Assembly (NCBI GenBank): GCA_900299185.1
Contig: OMIV01000359.1
Coordinates: 1-50,414 of the forward strand
Direction of reading: 5' to 3'
DNA from: Planctomycetaceae bacterium
GTDB taxonomy: Bacteria > Planctomycetota > Planctomycetia > Planctomycetales > Planctomycetaceae
DNA: 50,414 nucleotides
The translations under genes and the position numbers were made by a program. The notes beneath the pieces were generated by a model. That model had not been told where the DNA came from. It was given only the letters and a program-made list of their open reading frames with translations, and did not search any database. Positions 7,874-18,398 of the stretch are shown here, piece by piece; position 1 is the stretch's first letter; every line of letters starts with the position of its first letter.

Positions 7874-9235
7874 TTACTCGGCCTCAAGTCCCTGCTGGCT
7901 CGTATCCGGCGCGAAGAGGATGGCCAGCATCCCGACGACGTAGATGAGGCTCGTGACCTGACCGATCTTGGCGTAGTCGCCGCCAAAGTATGCGGTCAGC
8001 GAGCCGGTCAAGAAGACCGTTACCGCCGTGCCGATGCGACCGAAGTTGAAGCACACTCCGGCGCCCGTGGAGCGGATGGACGTGGGGAATAGCTCCGGCA
8101 AACAGAGAGGCAACCAGCCGAAATACAGCCCACTGAAGAGACCGAGCGCTCCGACCCAAAACAAGAACCAAGTGTCCTTGGGGGTCGTGAACCAGAACGC
8201 GTATTGAGCGCACCCCAATGCCGCGAGGCTCGCTAAGAAGTACAAGCGGCGGCGTCCAATTCGAGCTGCGATCCAGCCTCCAAAGCAACTGCCGATGATG
8301 CCGGTGAGCGAGCGGTACTGACCGACCTTCGCCTTCAAGAACGGGTCTGCGGCGCCGGCCACTTGATCGGCCCAAGGGATCATCCAATTCGCGCTGCCCC
8401 AGCCGCCGATGATTGGCACTGTCGCCAGCACGATGCCGAGCAACGTGATGCCGAGGTACTGTCGTCCGAAGACCAAAGACATCGGCACGACTTTCTGACC
8501 TGCGGCGACTCCGGCTGCGCGAGCGGCTTGCCACTTGGGTGATTCGGGCACAAGAAGCAGGATCAAAATTCCGAGTACGAAGGTGCTCGCGCCGATGAGC
8601 ATCGTCCAACGCCAATCGTCGGGGGTGATCTTCACCCACAGCGCGATCGAAGCCATCACGAAGATCCCGATGTTGGCAGCCATCCCAATGATGCCTGAGA
8701 CCATTGGTCGAGACAGGCTGGCCCACATCTCGGCGATGAGTGCCACTCCATTGGGCCACGAACCGCCCAGGCCGAGGCAGGTCAGAAACCAAACGATGAC
8801 CATCTGCAACGGCGACGTGACGAAATAAGCCAGTCCGGAGAATGTGGCGTAGCACAGCACGGCAGCGGCCAATGCCTTGGCTCGACCGTATCGATCACCA
8901 AGTCGACCAAAACCCAAACCACCGGCAGCTCCACCGAAGAGGAACGCGCACGTGAAGTATGCGAACCATTGCTGCACCTGGCCTTGCCAATGCTTGGCGA
9001 GGCCTCGTTGGTCCTCGGTTAACGTGCTGTCTTTCTTGGCGACTCGTTCGCTGAGTTCATCAAAGGCCCGTCGCTCAAACGTGCCGGTGCGGCTGAGAAG
9101 ATCAATCGCCGCCGGCCTCATGGACAGCGACGTGATCTGCAAAAGCATGCCCGCGAAGTACCAACCCAAGAACGCCGCGATGAGTGCGAGCCATCTGCCG
9201 ATCGCAGAAACGTCATCGGACTTCGCATCTGCCAT
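7874..9235 (-). CDS. MFS transporter
   Basis: This 453-residue protein has about twelve membrane helices. The MFS signature between helices 2 and 3 is clear (GFGRLGDRYGRAKAL), and the related motif between helices 8 and 9 reads GWIAARIGRRRLYF. An unusual hydrophilic insert of roughly 50 residues (~35-85, rich in E, R, K) lies between helices 1 and 2. The start is taken at the ATG whose complement is 9233-9235 because GGAG stands eight bases upstream; the open frame upstream is non-conserved. The substrate cannot be inferred: the fold resembles the sialate/sugar/aromatic-acid branch with SPKW after helix 6. It is the first gene after the tandem repeat block. Confidence 0.85.
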   Translation of the reverse strand: MADAKSDDVSAIGRWLALIAAFLGWYFAGMLLQITSLSMRPAAIDLLSRTGTFERRAFDELSERVAKKDSTLTEDQRGLAKHWQGQVQQWFAYFTCAFLFGGAAGGLGFGRLGDRYGRAKALAAAVLCYATFSGLAYFVTSPLQMVIVWFLTCLGLGGSWPNGVALIAEMWASLSRPMVSGIIGMAANIGIFVMASIALWVKITPDDWRWTMLIGASTFVLGILILLLVPESPKWQAARAAGVAAGQKVVPMSLVFGRQYLGITLLGIVLATVPIIGGWGSANWMIPWADQVAGAADPFLKAKVGQYRSLTGIIGSCFGGWIAARIGRRRLYFLASLAALGCAQYAFWFTTPKDTWFLFWVGALGLFSGLYFGWLPLCLPELFPTSIRSTGAGVCFNFGRIGTAVTVFLTGSLTAYFGGDYAKIGQVTSLIYVVGMLAILFAPDTSQQGLEAE

Positions 9236-9308
9236 GAGTAGAGGCTCCGAATGAAGCGGCTGATGGATTGCTGGGTGGTGGGCAATCGAGGATGCGAGTT
9301 CCAATCGT

Positions 9309-9943
9309 CTTCATCAAGGCATTGAACAGGAGAAAACAGAGGGAACGGAGAGAAGGCCGAACAGAGGACTATTGAATTCCCTGATTCGCGCTCTGTTCCA
9401 TTCGCGCGGCCTCTTGTCTTGAACTGGCGCGGGTGAGTTAGATCGTGTCGAGCGTTTGAGTGTGCGAGCTGATCAGGAGCGATGTCCGATTGGCTTTTCG
9501 GTCATTGAGTTCTCTGTTCGTGTTCTTCTCCGTTCCCTCTGTTTGCTTCTGTTCCAACCGTCTTCATCAAGACATTGAACAGGAGAAAACAGAGGGAACG
9601 GAGACAAGACCAAACAGAGGCTTATCGAACGCTCTTACTCGCGCTCTGTTCCATTCGCGCGGCTTCTTGTTTTGAACTGGCGCGGGTGAGTTAGATCGAG
9701 TTGAACTCGTAAGTGCGCGAGCTAATCCGGCGCGATGTCCGATTGGCTCTCCGGTGATTGAGTTCTCTGTTCGTGTTCTTCTCCGTTCTCTCTGTTTGCT
9801 TCTGTTCCAACCGTCTTCATCAAGACATTGAACAGGAGAAAACAGAGGGAATGGAGACAAGACCAAACAGAGGCTTATCGAACGCTCTTACTCGCGCTCT
9901 GTTCCATTCGTGCGGCCTCTTGTTTTGAGTCCGCGCAGGGGAG

Positions 9944-9955
<12 letters not shown>
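9309..9955. repeat. Tandem repeat, about 252 bp, nearly three copies, overlapping a gene end
   Basis: Units begin with gtcttcatcaag at 9309, 9560 and 9813, giving periods of 251 and 253. The third unit is partial (to about 9955). Units B and C match closely over their first ~100 bases; unit A is more diverged. Each unit carries opposed arms (AACAGAGGGAACGGAG near its start and CTCCGTTCCCTCTGTT near its end) and the word GCGCTCTGTTCCATTCG. The 20-bp word at 9941-9960, which includes the stop codon of the cystathionine gamma-synthase gene, recurs exactly at 9435-9454. Confidence 0.9.
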
Positions 9956-11101
<1,146 letters not shown>

Positions 11102-11419
11102 GCGAGAGCTCGATGAGGGATGAATGAAGTCCGAAGACGCGATTGGCCGCGCGGCAGCATAGGCCCGGAAAAACACAGCAACAACGAGCCAGTCTGGCGG
11201 CAGCGGTAGCCAGGCTAAACGAGTCGGCTGCCTCGGGAACTTTGAGCAGAATCGCATCAGTTGGCTCGATCCGCAGAGTCTTCCTAGGCCGCGAAGAGAC
11301 AGCATGCTGGCTCGGTACCGATTGCTGGATGTCATCGAACATCGCGCGGAGCTTTGTTATAGATCCCGCCCTGCAATCCTTTTCCTTCCTTCATAGTCCT
11401 GCCGTTGGGAGTCCTCAGT
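11102..11419. other. Divergent intergenic region
   Basis: This lies between the minus-strand cystathionine gamma-synthase gene and the plus-strand secreted-protein gene, so it should hold both promoters. I see no gene or strong hairpin. Confidence 0.4.
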
Positions 11420-12286
11420 ATGATCGCTCGAAGTCTCGGAGTGCTGGCCTTATTCGTGGTTATGGCCGCTACAGCCGATGTTGCGCGAGCAGACTTGTTC
11501 GACGATCACACGGCTTACTGGCTGAAGCAAGCGGCAGAAAAGGGGGCTCCCGCAACGAGCTTGTCGATGAAGGACGGCTCGAAGCTGAAGCCGATCAGCA
11601 AGCGGTTTTCGTCACCGTGCGTCGTCTTCAAAACGGACGACGACAATTGGACGAAGGCGTTGATTACGTGGGGGCTGCGAAAGGGTAAGAACGGTCCGAC
11701 TCCGGTGTTGATCATCGAGCGGTTTGTGACCTATCGAGGTGACCGACCCAACTTGACGGCGGCTGCTGGCAAGGACGTGATGTTGTTCCCCGGCTTCGCG
11801 TTCAACTTTGATATTGGGCAAGTCGTTCCGGAGGGGCAGGGCGAAGACGTTAAATGCGAGGGCGAAGCGACGCTGACCGTCATCGAGCCGTCGAAGATGT
11901 TCCCGCTCAATGGGTCGGCGATTCCTGACGCCGCCACAGACGGCAAGTCGAAGCCGGCTGATCATGCCGAAGTCTTGGCCGAGGACTTTGCGGGTTCGTG
12001 GATCGTGCGAATCGACGGTCGTTGGGAAGGTCGCTGGGATCTGAAGGTCGACGAGCGTCGGATCTACGGCAAGTTCATCTCGGAAGGCACCAAGAGCGAG
12101 TACGAGCTGAATGGTCGCATTGCCGGGCTAGCTCATAACGCTCGGTTCGATGTCGAACTCGCCAACACGTCTCAGACGTTCGACGCCTATCTGTGGACGA
12201 AGGACAAAGCCGCGATGGCCGGCACTGTCGTGATCGCCGAACGCAAAGTCGGTTTCTACGCACTGCGCGTTGCGGCGGATGAGTAG
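11420..12286 (+). CDS. Secreted hypothetical protein
   Basis: The protein has 288 residues from an ATG at 11420 with GGAG about nine bases upstream. Residues 1-25 form a signal peptide (ARSLGVLALFVVMAATADV then ARA-D), so it is exported. The mature part contains two regions: an N-terminal one with WLKQAAEKG and SPCVVFKTDDDNW, and a C-terminal beta-rich one (~190-285) with GSWIVRIDGRWEGRWDLKVD and ATAGT-like repeats, which could be a small beta-barrel or lipocalin-like domain. I do not recognise the family. It is flanked by divergent and convergent genes and appears monocistronic. Confidence 0.8.
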   Translation: MIARSLGVLALFVVMAATADVARADLFDDHTAYWLKQAAEKGAPATSLSMKDGSKLKPISKRFSSPCVVFKTDDDNWTKALITWGLRKGKNGPTPVLIIERFVTYRGDRPNLTAAAGKDVMLFPGFAFNFDIGQVVPEGQGEDVKCEGEATLTVIEPSKMFPLNGSAIPDAATDGKSKPADHAEVLAEDFAGSWIVRIDGRWEGRWDLKVDERRIYGKFISEGTKSEYELNGRIAGLAHNARFDVELANTSQTFDAYLWTKDKAAMAGTVVIAERKVGFYALRVAADE

Positions 12287-12346
12287 GGAATTATCGAGCG
12301 ATCGGTAACACGCTCTGTCATTCAAAAGAGAGCCAGGGTGGCACGC

Positions 12347-12413
12347 TCTGACCACCGGGAAGGGCGTGGTGATGAATGTAACCACGCCCTGTGAGTACTC
12401 AGGGCGTGCCACT
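12347..12413. terminator. Nested inverted repeats between convergent genes
   Basis: GGGCGTGGT (12362-12370) pairs with ACCACGCCC (12381-12389), and an outer arm GTGGCACGCTCTGA (~12348-12361) pairs imperfectly with TCAGGGCGTGCCAC (~12399-12412). It lies between the convergent ends of the secreted hypothetical gene and the ABC ATPase gene and could terminate both. Confidence 0.5.
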
Positions 12414-12474
12414 CACTTCTGAGAGGCATCGTCGTCCCTCTCTTAAACACTCGCTGAGGGATCTGTCAGAGTTC

Positions 12475-13137
12475 TTACGCGCGGTTGAAGTCGCTGAGTT
12501 TCTCGACGCGCTTAAATTGGTTCGAGACGTCGGGCGAGTGAGTGACCAACAGCAACGAGACTTTGCTCTCGGTGCAGGCTTCTCGAAGCAGCTTCAAGAT
12601 GTTGTCTTGATTGGCGACATCGACGTTGGCAGTGGGCTCGTCAGCCAAGAGCAGCGAAGGCTGATTAGCGAGCGCTCGCGCGACTGCTACTCGCTGCTGT
12701 TCGCCGACCGAGAGCTTAGTCGGACGCTGATGCAGTCGATGTTGTAAGCCGACTCGTCCGAGCAGTTCGACCGCGCGCGCTTTGTTGGCGCCTCGGCCCG
12801 AGAAGCTCATCCCGAGCAACACGTTCTCTAAGGCTGTAAATGCTGGGAGCAGATTGAAGGTCTGAAAGACGTAGCCCAATTTTTGAGCGCGGAAACGATC
12901 GCGGCTCGGTTCGGGCAGTCGAGTGATTTCGATGCCATCGATCTGGATGGTACCGGAGTCGGCGGTCGTGATGCCCGCGATGACATTGAGCAACGTCGAC
13001 TTGCCGCTGCCGCTCGATCCCACCAAACACACTTGCTCGCCAGCCGCGATGTCGAATTCGGCCACATCCAAAATTGGCAACCGGTTGCCGTCAGGTTCAA
13101 GGAAGCTCTTGCGAAGATTGCGAATCGACAGCGACAT
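12475..13137 (-). CDS. ABC transporter ATP-binding protein, LolD/MacB-like
   Basis: This 220-residue ATPase has Walker A GSSGSGKST at 40-48, the Q-loop in GYVFQTFNLL, a signature motif LSVGEQQRVAVARAL, Walker B SLLLADEPTANVD and an H-loop in LLVTHSPD. The sequence fits the LolD/MacB/FtsE group that energises lipoprotein or peptide export through FtsX-type permeases. No permease gene is adjacent, which is unusual since partners are normally next door. Its start lies 60 bases after the stop of the dsbD-like gene on the same strand, so the two may share a transcript. The ATG has GGAG six bases upstream. The signature has V instead of the second G of LSGGQ. Confidence 0.88.
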   Translation of the reverse strand: MSLSIRNLRKSFLEPDGNRLPILDVAEFDIAAGEQVCLVGSSGSGKSTLLNVIAGITTADSGTIQIDGIEITRLPEPSRDRFRAQKLGYVFQTFNLLPAFTALENVLLGMSFSGRGANKARAVELLGRVGLQHRLHQRPTKLSVGEQQRVAVARALANQPSLLLADEPTANVDVANQDNILKLLREACTESKVSLLLVTHSPDVSNQFKRVEKLSDFNRA

Positions 13138-13197
13138 GCTGACTCCGAAAAGGAAACATTGACTTCAGTGGTGGGGCTTGATGAGTGACGGCCGCGT

Positions 13198-15573
13198 TCA
13201 ACGCGACGCAATCGAACTGCGGCTTTCGCGGACATCAGTCATCGGCGCGGCTGGTGTTGGAGCGGCTTTCGATTGGGCTGCTTGTTCGAGCACTTCCAGC
13301 AGCGTGGCCTTGCTCCAGGCGTCTCTCAGGATGACGGGTTCTTTCGGACGAGCCGGTGAGAACACAGCCAAGACCGGAATGCTGCTGGCATGCAGCTTCT
13401 TCAAGACGGTGTCGATGACTTCGTCTTCTTCTGTCCAATCAGCCTGCAACGGAACGATGCCGTACTTTTCGACCATCTCTTTGGTGGCGTCGGTATTGAG
13501 CGTCGTGCGTTCCACCACTTTGCAGGTCGCACACCAATCAGCCGTGAAGTCGACCATGACCGGTCGTCCTTCTTTCAGCGCGGCGGCAAGTGTTTCAGGA
13601 TGGAACTTCTGCCACGGAAGTTTGACCGTCGTGATTCCAAAGGCGAACCAGCCGACTGCACCCATCATGGCGAACGAGCAGACTCGAACGACCCATCGTC
13701 GCTGCGACGTGCTGTTGTAGTCGTACAAGTTGCCGATCATCCACAAGCCAAACCCAACAGCCAACAGCATGACGACGGTCGGCACGATGTAACGCTCATT
13801 GAGAATCGCGAGCAGGTAGACCGTGGTGCCCAGCAAACAAAAACCGGCGAACTGCTTGAAGCGCACCATCCAATCGCCGGGCTTCGGCAAGAGCTTGATG
13901 GCCTTAGGGAAGAAGCCGAAGACCAGATATGGGAAGCTCATTCCCACACCGATCATTAGCCAGACGAGATAGATCACTGGCACCGATTGTTTGACGGACC
14001 AACCCAAGGTCGTGCCTAAGAACGGGCCGCTGCAGGGAGTGGCGAGCACAGTGGCGAAGATCCCTGAGAAGAACGCGCCGCCGAGTCCTTCCTTATGTTG
14101 CGATCCCGCCGCAGAACCCACGAAACCGGGCACTGGAATCTCGAAGACACCCAGCAACGACAGACCCATCGCAAAGACCAACACACACATCGCGATGTTG
14201 AATCCGACCTTCTGAAACAGTCCGCCCCAAGCCAGTCCCGCGAACGCCGCGAGCGATGCCAATAGGAAGAAGATGACGATCACTCCGGCGGAGTAAGCAG
14301 CATTCAGAGCCAAGATACGACTGCGATTTTCACCAGCTTGTTGAGCAAAGCCCAAAGCCTTGATTGCGATCACCGGCAGCACGCACGGCATGACGTTCAA
14401 GATCATGCCCCCGAGGAACGCGAACAGCAGATTCATTAGTAACGAGCTGCCCGCGTCGGTGCCGTAATTCACATAGGTCAGACCGTCGAGCAATTGCGTG
14501 AGAGCGACGTCGCTCGAAGCTGAGTCGGTAGTTGCTGATGGTGTGCTGTTCGTGTCAGTCGTTGCTGCTACGGGTTGCTTGGGATCAACAGCTCCGACAG
14601 CGAATTCAAACTTGGCCGAGCGACAGTTGGATTCCGAACAAACTTGGTAGCTCACCAGTCCCGCAATGCCGTACTTGCTGGGAGCAGAATCCTTAGAAGT
14701 CTTGAAGCTGCGCGTGAATGACACTCGGTTGTGATAGATCCGCTGTTCCTTGCCGTCGGCGTCATGCAGTTCGGGCTGGCGACCTGCTTTGAACGTGTCT
14801 TTGTCAGACAGCGCGACGACGCCATTCATCGACTGTGGATTGATGACTGTTGGCTTTCCGAGATTCTTTGGGTTCTGATCGAGTGCAAAGATGTGGAAGC
14901 CTTCGCGGACGTTGGCGCTGATTTCGAGAGTGACCTTGTCGCCGGGTTGCGCGTCGCTCGGGCTGAGCTTCACGGTCCACTCGACGGGTCCGGGTCGGTC
15001 GCCCTCAGCGGTCTTCTCTGGCGGCTCGTATGTCGCTATGAATTTCGCGTCGCTGGCTTGAGGTTCCTCACTGCTGCGATTGCCGAGTTCAAACTTCTGA
15101 CTCAGCGGTCGGCAGCTCGACTCATCGCAGACTTGGATCTTCAAAGTCCCGGACATCGCGAAGGCTGCTGCGTCGGTGACCTTGAAGCGTCGCGACCACA
15201 CGACGTCACCTTCGAACGTTTCGACCGGAGTGTCAGTGGCGGGATGGTCCTTGAGCTTGGGCTTTTGATTAACAGTGAAGTCTTTATCGAGCGGCTCGAC
15301 ACCGGCGACCATTTTCAGATCGACCTTTGTCCGACCGCTGAAGCCTTCCTTCATGGAGTAGGTATAGGCTCCCTTCGGGACATTGATGCCGACCTTTAGC
15401 GTGAGCACGTCGCCCGTTTTGGGTGACTTTGGTTCGGTCGTCACCGTGATCTTGGGATCGGCGGTCGCGGTCGACTTACTCTTGCCGAGGCTCAATTCGA
15501 ACTGACCAAAGGCCACGACCGAGGTCAGCAACAGGTAGCCGCTGATGGCCCAACGCAGGATTGAACTTCGCAT
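13198..15573 (-). CDS. dsbD: DsbD-like thiol:disulfide interchange protein
   Basis: This 791-residue protein has a signal peptide (1-23), then two related periplasmic beta-domains (~35-165 and ~185-330), each with a C-x5-C-like pair (VCDESSCRP and VCSESNCRS) as in the DsbD alpha domain. A membrane part of about eight helices (~370-640) follows, of the CcdA type with a proline-flanked cysteine (NVMPCVLPVIAIKALGF) and TPCSGPFLGTTLGW. The last domain is a thioredoxin with ADWCATCK. It should carry electrons from cytoplasmic thioredoxin to periplasmic partners. The duplicated N-terminal domain is longer than the E. coli form. GAAGGA lies upstream of the ATG. The ABC ATPase gene follows at 60 bases. 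Confidence 0.9.
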   Translation of the reverse strand: MRSSILRWAISGYLLLTSVVAFGQFELSLGKSKSTATADPKITVTTEPKSPKTGDVLTLKVGINVPKGAYTYSMKEGFSGRTKVDLKMVAGVEPLDKDFTVNQKPKLKDHPATDTPVETFEGDVVWSRRFKVTDAAAFAMSGTLKIQVCDESSCRPLSQKFELGNRSSEEPQASDAKFIATYEPPEKTAEGDRPGPVEWTVKLSPSDAQPGDKVTLEISANVREGFHIFALDQNPKNLGKPTVINPQSMNGVVALSDKDTFKAGRQPELHDADGKEQRIYHNRVSFTRSFKTSKDSAPSKYGIAGLVSYQVCSESNCRSAKFEFAVGAVDPKQPVAATTDTNSTPSATTDSASSDVALTQLLDGLTYVNYGTDAGSSLLMNLLFAFLGGMILNVMPCVLPVIAIKALGFAQQAGENRSRILALNAAYSAGVIVIFFLLASLAAFAGLAWGGLFQKVGFNIAMCVLVFAMGLSLLGVFEIPVPGFVGSAAGSQHKEGLGGAFFSGIFATVLATPCSGPFLGTTLGWSVKQSVPVIYLVWLMIGVGMSFPYLVFGFFPKAIKLLPKPGDWMVRFKQFAGFCLLGTTVYLLAILNERYIVPTVVMLLAVGFGLWMIGNLYDYNSTSQRRWVVRVCSFAMMGAVGWFAFGITTVKLPWQKFHPETLAAALKEGRPVMVDFTADWCATCKVVERTTLNTDATKEMVEKYGIVPLQADWTEEDEVIDTVLKKLHASSIPVLAVFSPARPKEPVILRDAWSKATLLEVLEQAAQSKAAPTPAAPMTDVRESRSSIASR

Positions 15574-16005
15574 AGAAACGCTTCCTTCAAGAACAGATGC
15601 CGTGCGGCGGATACGTCAGCAGGGCCTAATTCACAAACAGTGGACTCCCAATTCCTGAAGAATGGGGGATCTCTATCGTCATAGCCGGACTGGCTGGACT
15701 TTGACTCGACTTAGATGCGGATCTTGCCTTCCGCGTTACGGACCGGTCCGATGATAGGCCAGCATTTTCAAATGGGGCAATTCGAGTCCCTAGTCGTTGT
15801 GGGTCGATGCCGCAGCCATTGGGACGGCGGCGAGTTTGAAGGTCGGTGATTTCATCGCATCAGCAAGTTCACCCGCGAAAACCGCTCCTTGAAGGTCAAT
15901 TCTGAGCCAACTACATTCGCCTGCCTTTTCGCCGGGGCCAATGGCACAGTGAGTTGTGTGACTTGCGAAGTCGGCGTTCTTAGGACGGATCAGGACTCAT
16001 AATTC
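15574..16005. other. Divergent intergenic region
   Basis: About 430 bases separate the dsbD-like gene and the sua5-phosphatase gene. Both promoters should lie here. I see no gene, no RNA gene and no strong repeat. Confidence 0.45.
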
Positions 16006-17118
16006 ATGGCGGAAATCGTTTGCCTCAAAGCGGTTGAGGATCGCCGAGCATCCGTGCTCCGAGCGGCTCAAGCGCTCGAAGAAGGCGAATTGGTGGGTCT
16101 GCCTACCGAGTCCGGATACGTGCTGGCGGCGAGTTCTCTTCAGCCAGATGCAGTCCGTCGTCTGATCGAGGCCTGCGGAACACCGCCCGTGGTGGCTTGT
16201 CGGTCGCCCGAGGAAGCTCGTGATTGCCTGCCGTTCTTGCCTCGCGTGGGCGACAAGCTGCTGAGACGGACCTGGCCTGGACCGCTGCAAATGGCAGTCG
16301 ACCCAAAGGTCACCGAGCGAGGTTTGGTTGATTCACTACCTCTGCCAATCAATGAGCTGGTCTGTGACGAGCTGACGAGGTTTCGAGTTTCCAGTGGTGA
16401 AGTCTTTGCTGAAGTCTCGCGTCCGCTGGAGAGTCCGCTGGTTGTGAGTGATGAATCATTCGGCCCTAGGTTTGGCACGGCAGAAGCATTAGCTGCTCAT
16501 GTAGGGAATGTGGCCAGTTTGATCTTGGATGCCGGTGCTCCTCGTTTCGAGGCTGGGCTGACGGCAGTGGTCATTCACGACAAGACGGTTACGGTGCCTC
16601 GCGCGGGAGTGATCGCGGCGGACAGCGTGCAACGCTTAACGAGCGACGTGTTCCTCTTTGTTTGTACGGGGAATACATGTCGCAGCCCGATGGCCGAAGG
16701 GCTGTTTCGCCACAAACTTTCGAAGCTGTTGAATTGCCCGGAGTCTGAATTGGCAAATGCCGGGTTCTATGTCGCTTCGGCGGGGATCTCGGCAGCGTTT
16801 GGAATGTCGGCCAGTCCAGAGTCAGTGCAACTCCTGTCGAAGCGTGGAATCGACATCAGCATGCATTCCAGTCAGCCGTTATCCGATCGGTTGCTGAATC
16901 AAGCCGACTTTGTCTACACAATGACTCGCGGTCATCGGCGAGCCATTCTGGCAGAGCGGCCAGATCTAGAAGATCGCGTGCAATTGCTCTCTTCCGACGG
17001 CTCCGATGTGCCGGATCCGATTGGCGGAGGATTGGAAGAATACGAACGCTGTCAGCGGGCTATTGAGCGGCAGTTGGAATTGATATTGGCTCGCGTCGAG
17101 CCCCGACCATCGAACTAA
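16006..17118 (+). CDS. Sua5/YrdC-like domain fused to an arginine-phosphatase-type LMW phosphatase
   Basis: The N-terminal ~205 residues resemble the Sua5/YrdC/TsaC fold (GLPTESGYVLAA at 31-42; TWPGPLQMAV at 89-98; VPRAG near 197-201) that makes threonylcarbamoyl-AMP for tRNA t6A. The usual K-x-R substrate motif is not evident, so activity is doubtful. Residues ~213-365 are a low-molecular-weight phosphatase: CTGNTCRS with nucleophile C220 and R226, and general acid in VPDPIGGGLEEY. Thr224 in place of Ile matches the YwlE protein-arginine phosphatase rather than tyrosine phosphatases. Next gene is rpiB, 27 bases on. In Bacillus the separate genes ywlC, ywlE and ywlF(rpiB) lie in the same order. 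No arginine kinase is in the window. Confidence 0.85.
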   Translation: MAEIVCLKAVEDRRASVLRAAQALEEGELVGLPTESGYVLAASSLQPDAVRRLIEACGTPPVVACRSPEEARDCLPFLPRVGDKLLRRTWPGPLQMAVDPKVTERGLVDSLPLPINELVCDELTRFRVSSGEVFAEVSRPLESPLVVSDESFGPRFGTAEALAAHVGNVASLILDAGAPRFEAGLTAVVIHDKTVTVPRAGVIAADSVQRLTSDVFLFVCTGNTCRSPMAEGLFRHKLSKLLNCPESELANAGFYVASAGISAAFGMSASPESVQLLSKRGIDISMHSSQPLSDRLLNQADFVYTMTRGHRRAILAERPDLEDRVQLLSSDGSDVPDPIGGGLEEYERCQRAIERQLELILARVEPRPSN

Positions 17119-17145
17119 TTGCCAGAGCGTTGCAGGATGAGTCTC

Positions 17146-17595
17146 ATGAAAATTGCAGTTGCTAGCGATCATCGCGGCGTGGAAATGAAGTCGAAGATTC
17201 TCGACATGATCCGAAGTCACGGACATGAGTCGCTCGACTACGGGCCGAACTGTACGGAGAGCGTCGACTATCCCGATTTCGCTTCTAAAGTCGCAGAGGC
17301 GGTTTCGCAGAAGCGGATTGACCGAGGCATCCTGATTTGCGGAACCGGAATCGGTATGTGCATCGTCGCCAACAAGTTCGATGGAGTGCGCGCAGCCGGG
17401 GTCAATGATCCGCTGACGGCCGAACTTTCCCGACGTCACAACGACTCCAACGTCATGTGTCTCTCGGCAGATTTGATCGGTGCTCAGTCGCTCGATCGCA
17501 TGATCGAGAGTTGGCTGATGACCGAATTCGAAGGTGGTCGTCATCAGCGCCGTCTTGAATTGATCGCGGAAATTGAACGGCGACACCACCAATAA
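17146..17595 (+). CDS. rpiB: Ribose-5-phosphate isomerase B
   Basis: This 149-residue RpiB/LacAB-family enzyme interconverts ribose 5-phosphate and ribulose 5-phosphate in the pentose phosphate pathway. It shows ASDHRGVEMK near the N-terminus, SVDYPDFASKVA, and the catalytic Cys in ILICGTGIGMCIVANK, followed by GVRAAGVNDPLTAELSRRHNDSNVMCL. The length is typical. I chose the ATG at 17146 because AGGA lies nine bases upstream and MKIAVASD is the normal start; an ATG at 17137 is also in frame. It follows the fused Sua5/phosphatase gene closely and probably shares its transcript. Confidence 0.93.
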   Translation: MKIAVASDHRGVEMKSKILDMIRSHGHESLDYGPNCTESVDYPDFASKVAEAVSQKRIDRGILICGTGIGMCIVANKFDGVRAAGVNDPLTAELSRRHNDSNVMCLSADLIGAQSLDRMIESWLMTEFEGGRHQRRLELIAEIERRHHQ

Positions 17596-17695
17596 GTGAT
17601 CCCCCACCGGATCGTCGCTTGGCTCGATGAGTCGAGTCCCTAACAAGCAGCGTGATTGTCTGAGTCAGGCTGCGAATATCAGGAGCAGGACGGAC

Positions 17696-18082
17696 ATGGA
17701 TTTGGCCTCATTGCGTTACGCCAAGACTCACGAGTGGGTTCGTGTCGATGGTGACGTGGCGACGATCGGGATTACCGACTTCGCTGTGAAGGCACTGACC
17801 GACTTGGTGTATGTAGACTTGCCTGCCGTCGGAAAACGAGTCGCAGTCGGCGATACCTTGGGCGAGGTCGAAAGCGTTAAGGCTGTGTCTGACATCTACG
17901 CTCCGATCAACGGCGAGATCATCGAAGTGAATTCTCCACTGGCTGACGATCTCGACTTGCTGTCGAAGGATGCGTTCGGCAAAGGCTGGATGGTCAAGGT
18001 TCGCATGAGTAACGCTGCCGATGTGAACGCGATGATGGACCGTTCTGCTTATGAAGTTCACTGCGCAAGCGAAGCTCACTAA
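17696..18082 (+). CDS. gcvH: Glycine cleavage system H protein
   Basis: The 128-residue protein carries the lipoyl group that shuttles the methylamine intermediate in glycine cleavage. The lipoylated lysine is K62 in GEVESVKAVSD, and other family blocks are YAKTHEWVRVDGDVATIGITDFA, LVYVDLPAVGK and GEIIEVNSPLADD. Length is standard. AGGAGCAGG precedes the ATG at 17696. The other glycine-cleavage genes (gcvT, gcvP) are not in this window; the genes before it (rpiB, sua5-phosphatase) lie on the same strand and may be co-transcribed. Confidence 0.95.
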   Translation: MDLASLRYAKTHEWVRVDGDVATIGITDFAVKALTDLVYVDLPAVGKRVAVGDTLGEVESVKAVSDIYAPINGEIIEVNSPLADDLDLLSKDAFGKGWMVKVRMSNAADVNAMMDRSAYEVHCASEAH

Positions 18083-18096
18083 GCCACGAGCTAAGA

Positions 18097-18267
18097 TCAA
18101 CGGCTGAGTTGCGAGCGATCTGTCAGTGGCTTTGGAGCTTCTCGCACCAATGTTTTTGCGATGCGGTTCAGTCGCAGGCCGCAGGGCTCATCGGGGTTCT
18201 CTTCGCAGAATTCAATGCTCGACTTCGAGTGATCGCCGCTCATCCACAAGTCTGAGTCGAGTTCCAT
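18097..18267 (-). CDS. Possible small hypothetical protein
   Basis: A frame of about 56 residues runs opposite to its neighbours in a 316-base gap, from an ATG at 18267. It is hydrophilic with a K/R-rich C-terminal end (LRLNRIAKTLVRE). No ribosome binding site is visible. It may be chance; otherwise I see nothing in this gap. Confidence 0.2.
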   Translation of the reverse strand: MELDSDLWMSGDHSKSSIEFCEENPDEPCGLRLNRIAKTLVREAPKPLTDRSQLSR

Positions 18268-18398
18268 TGTGAGAATTCTGACACGAGGCGTCGTCGTCCA
18301 TTGTGTGGTTCCACGTGTAGTCGACCTCGCCACGTGGAGACGCCAAAGAAGCTTTGGCTAAGGGCATTCAATTCCTCTTCTGCATGCAGAGTCTTGTC

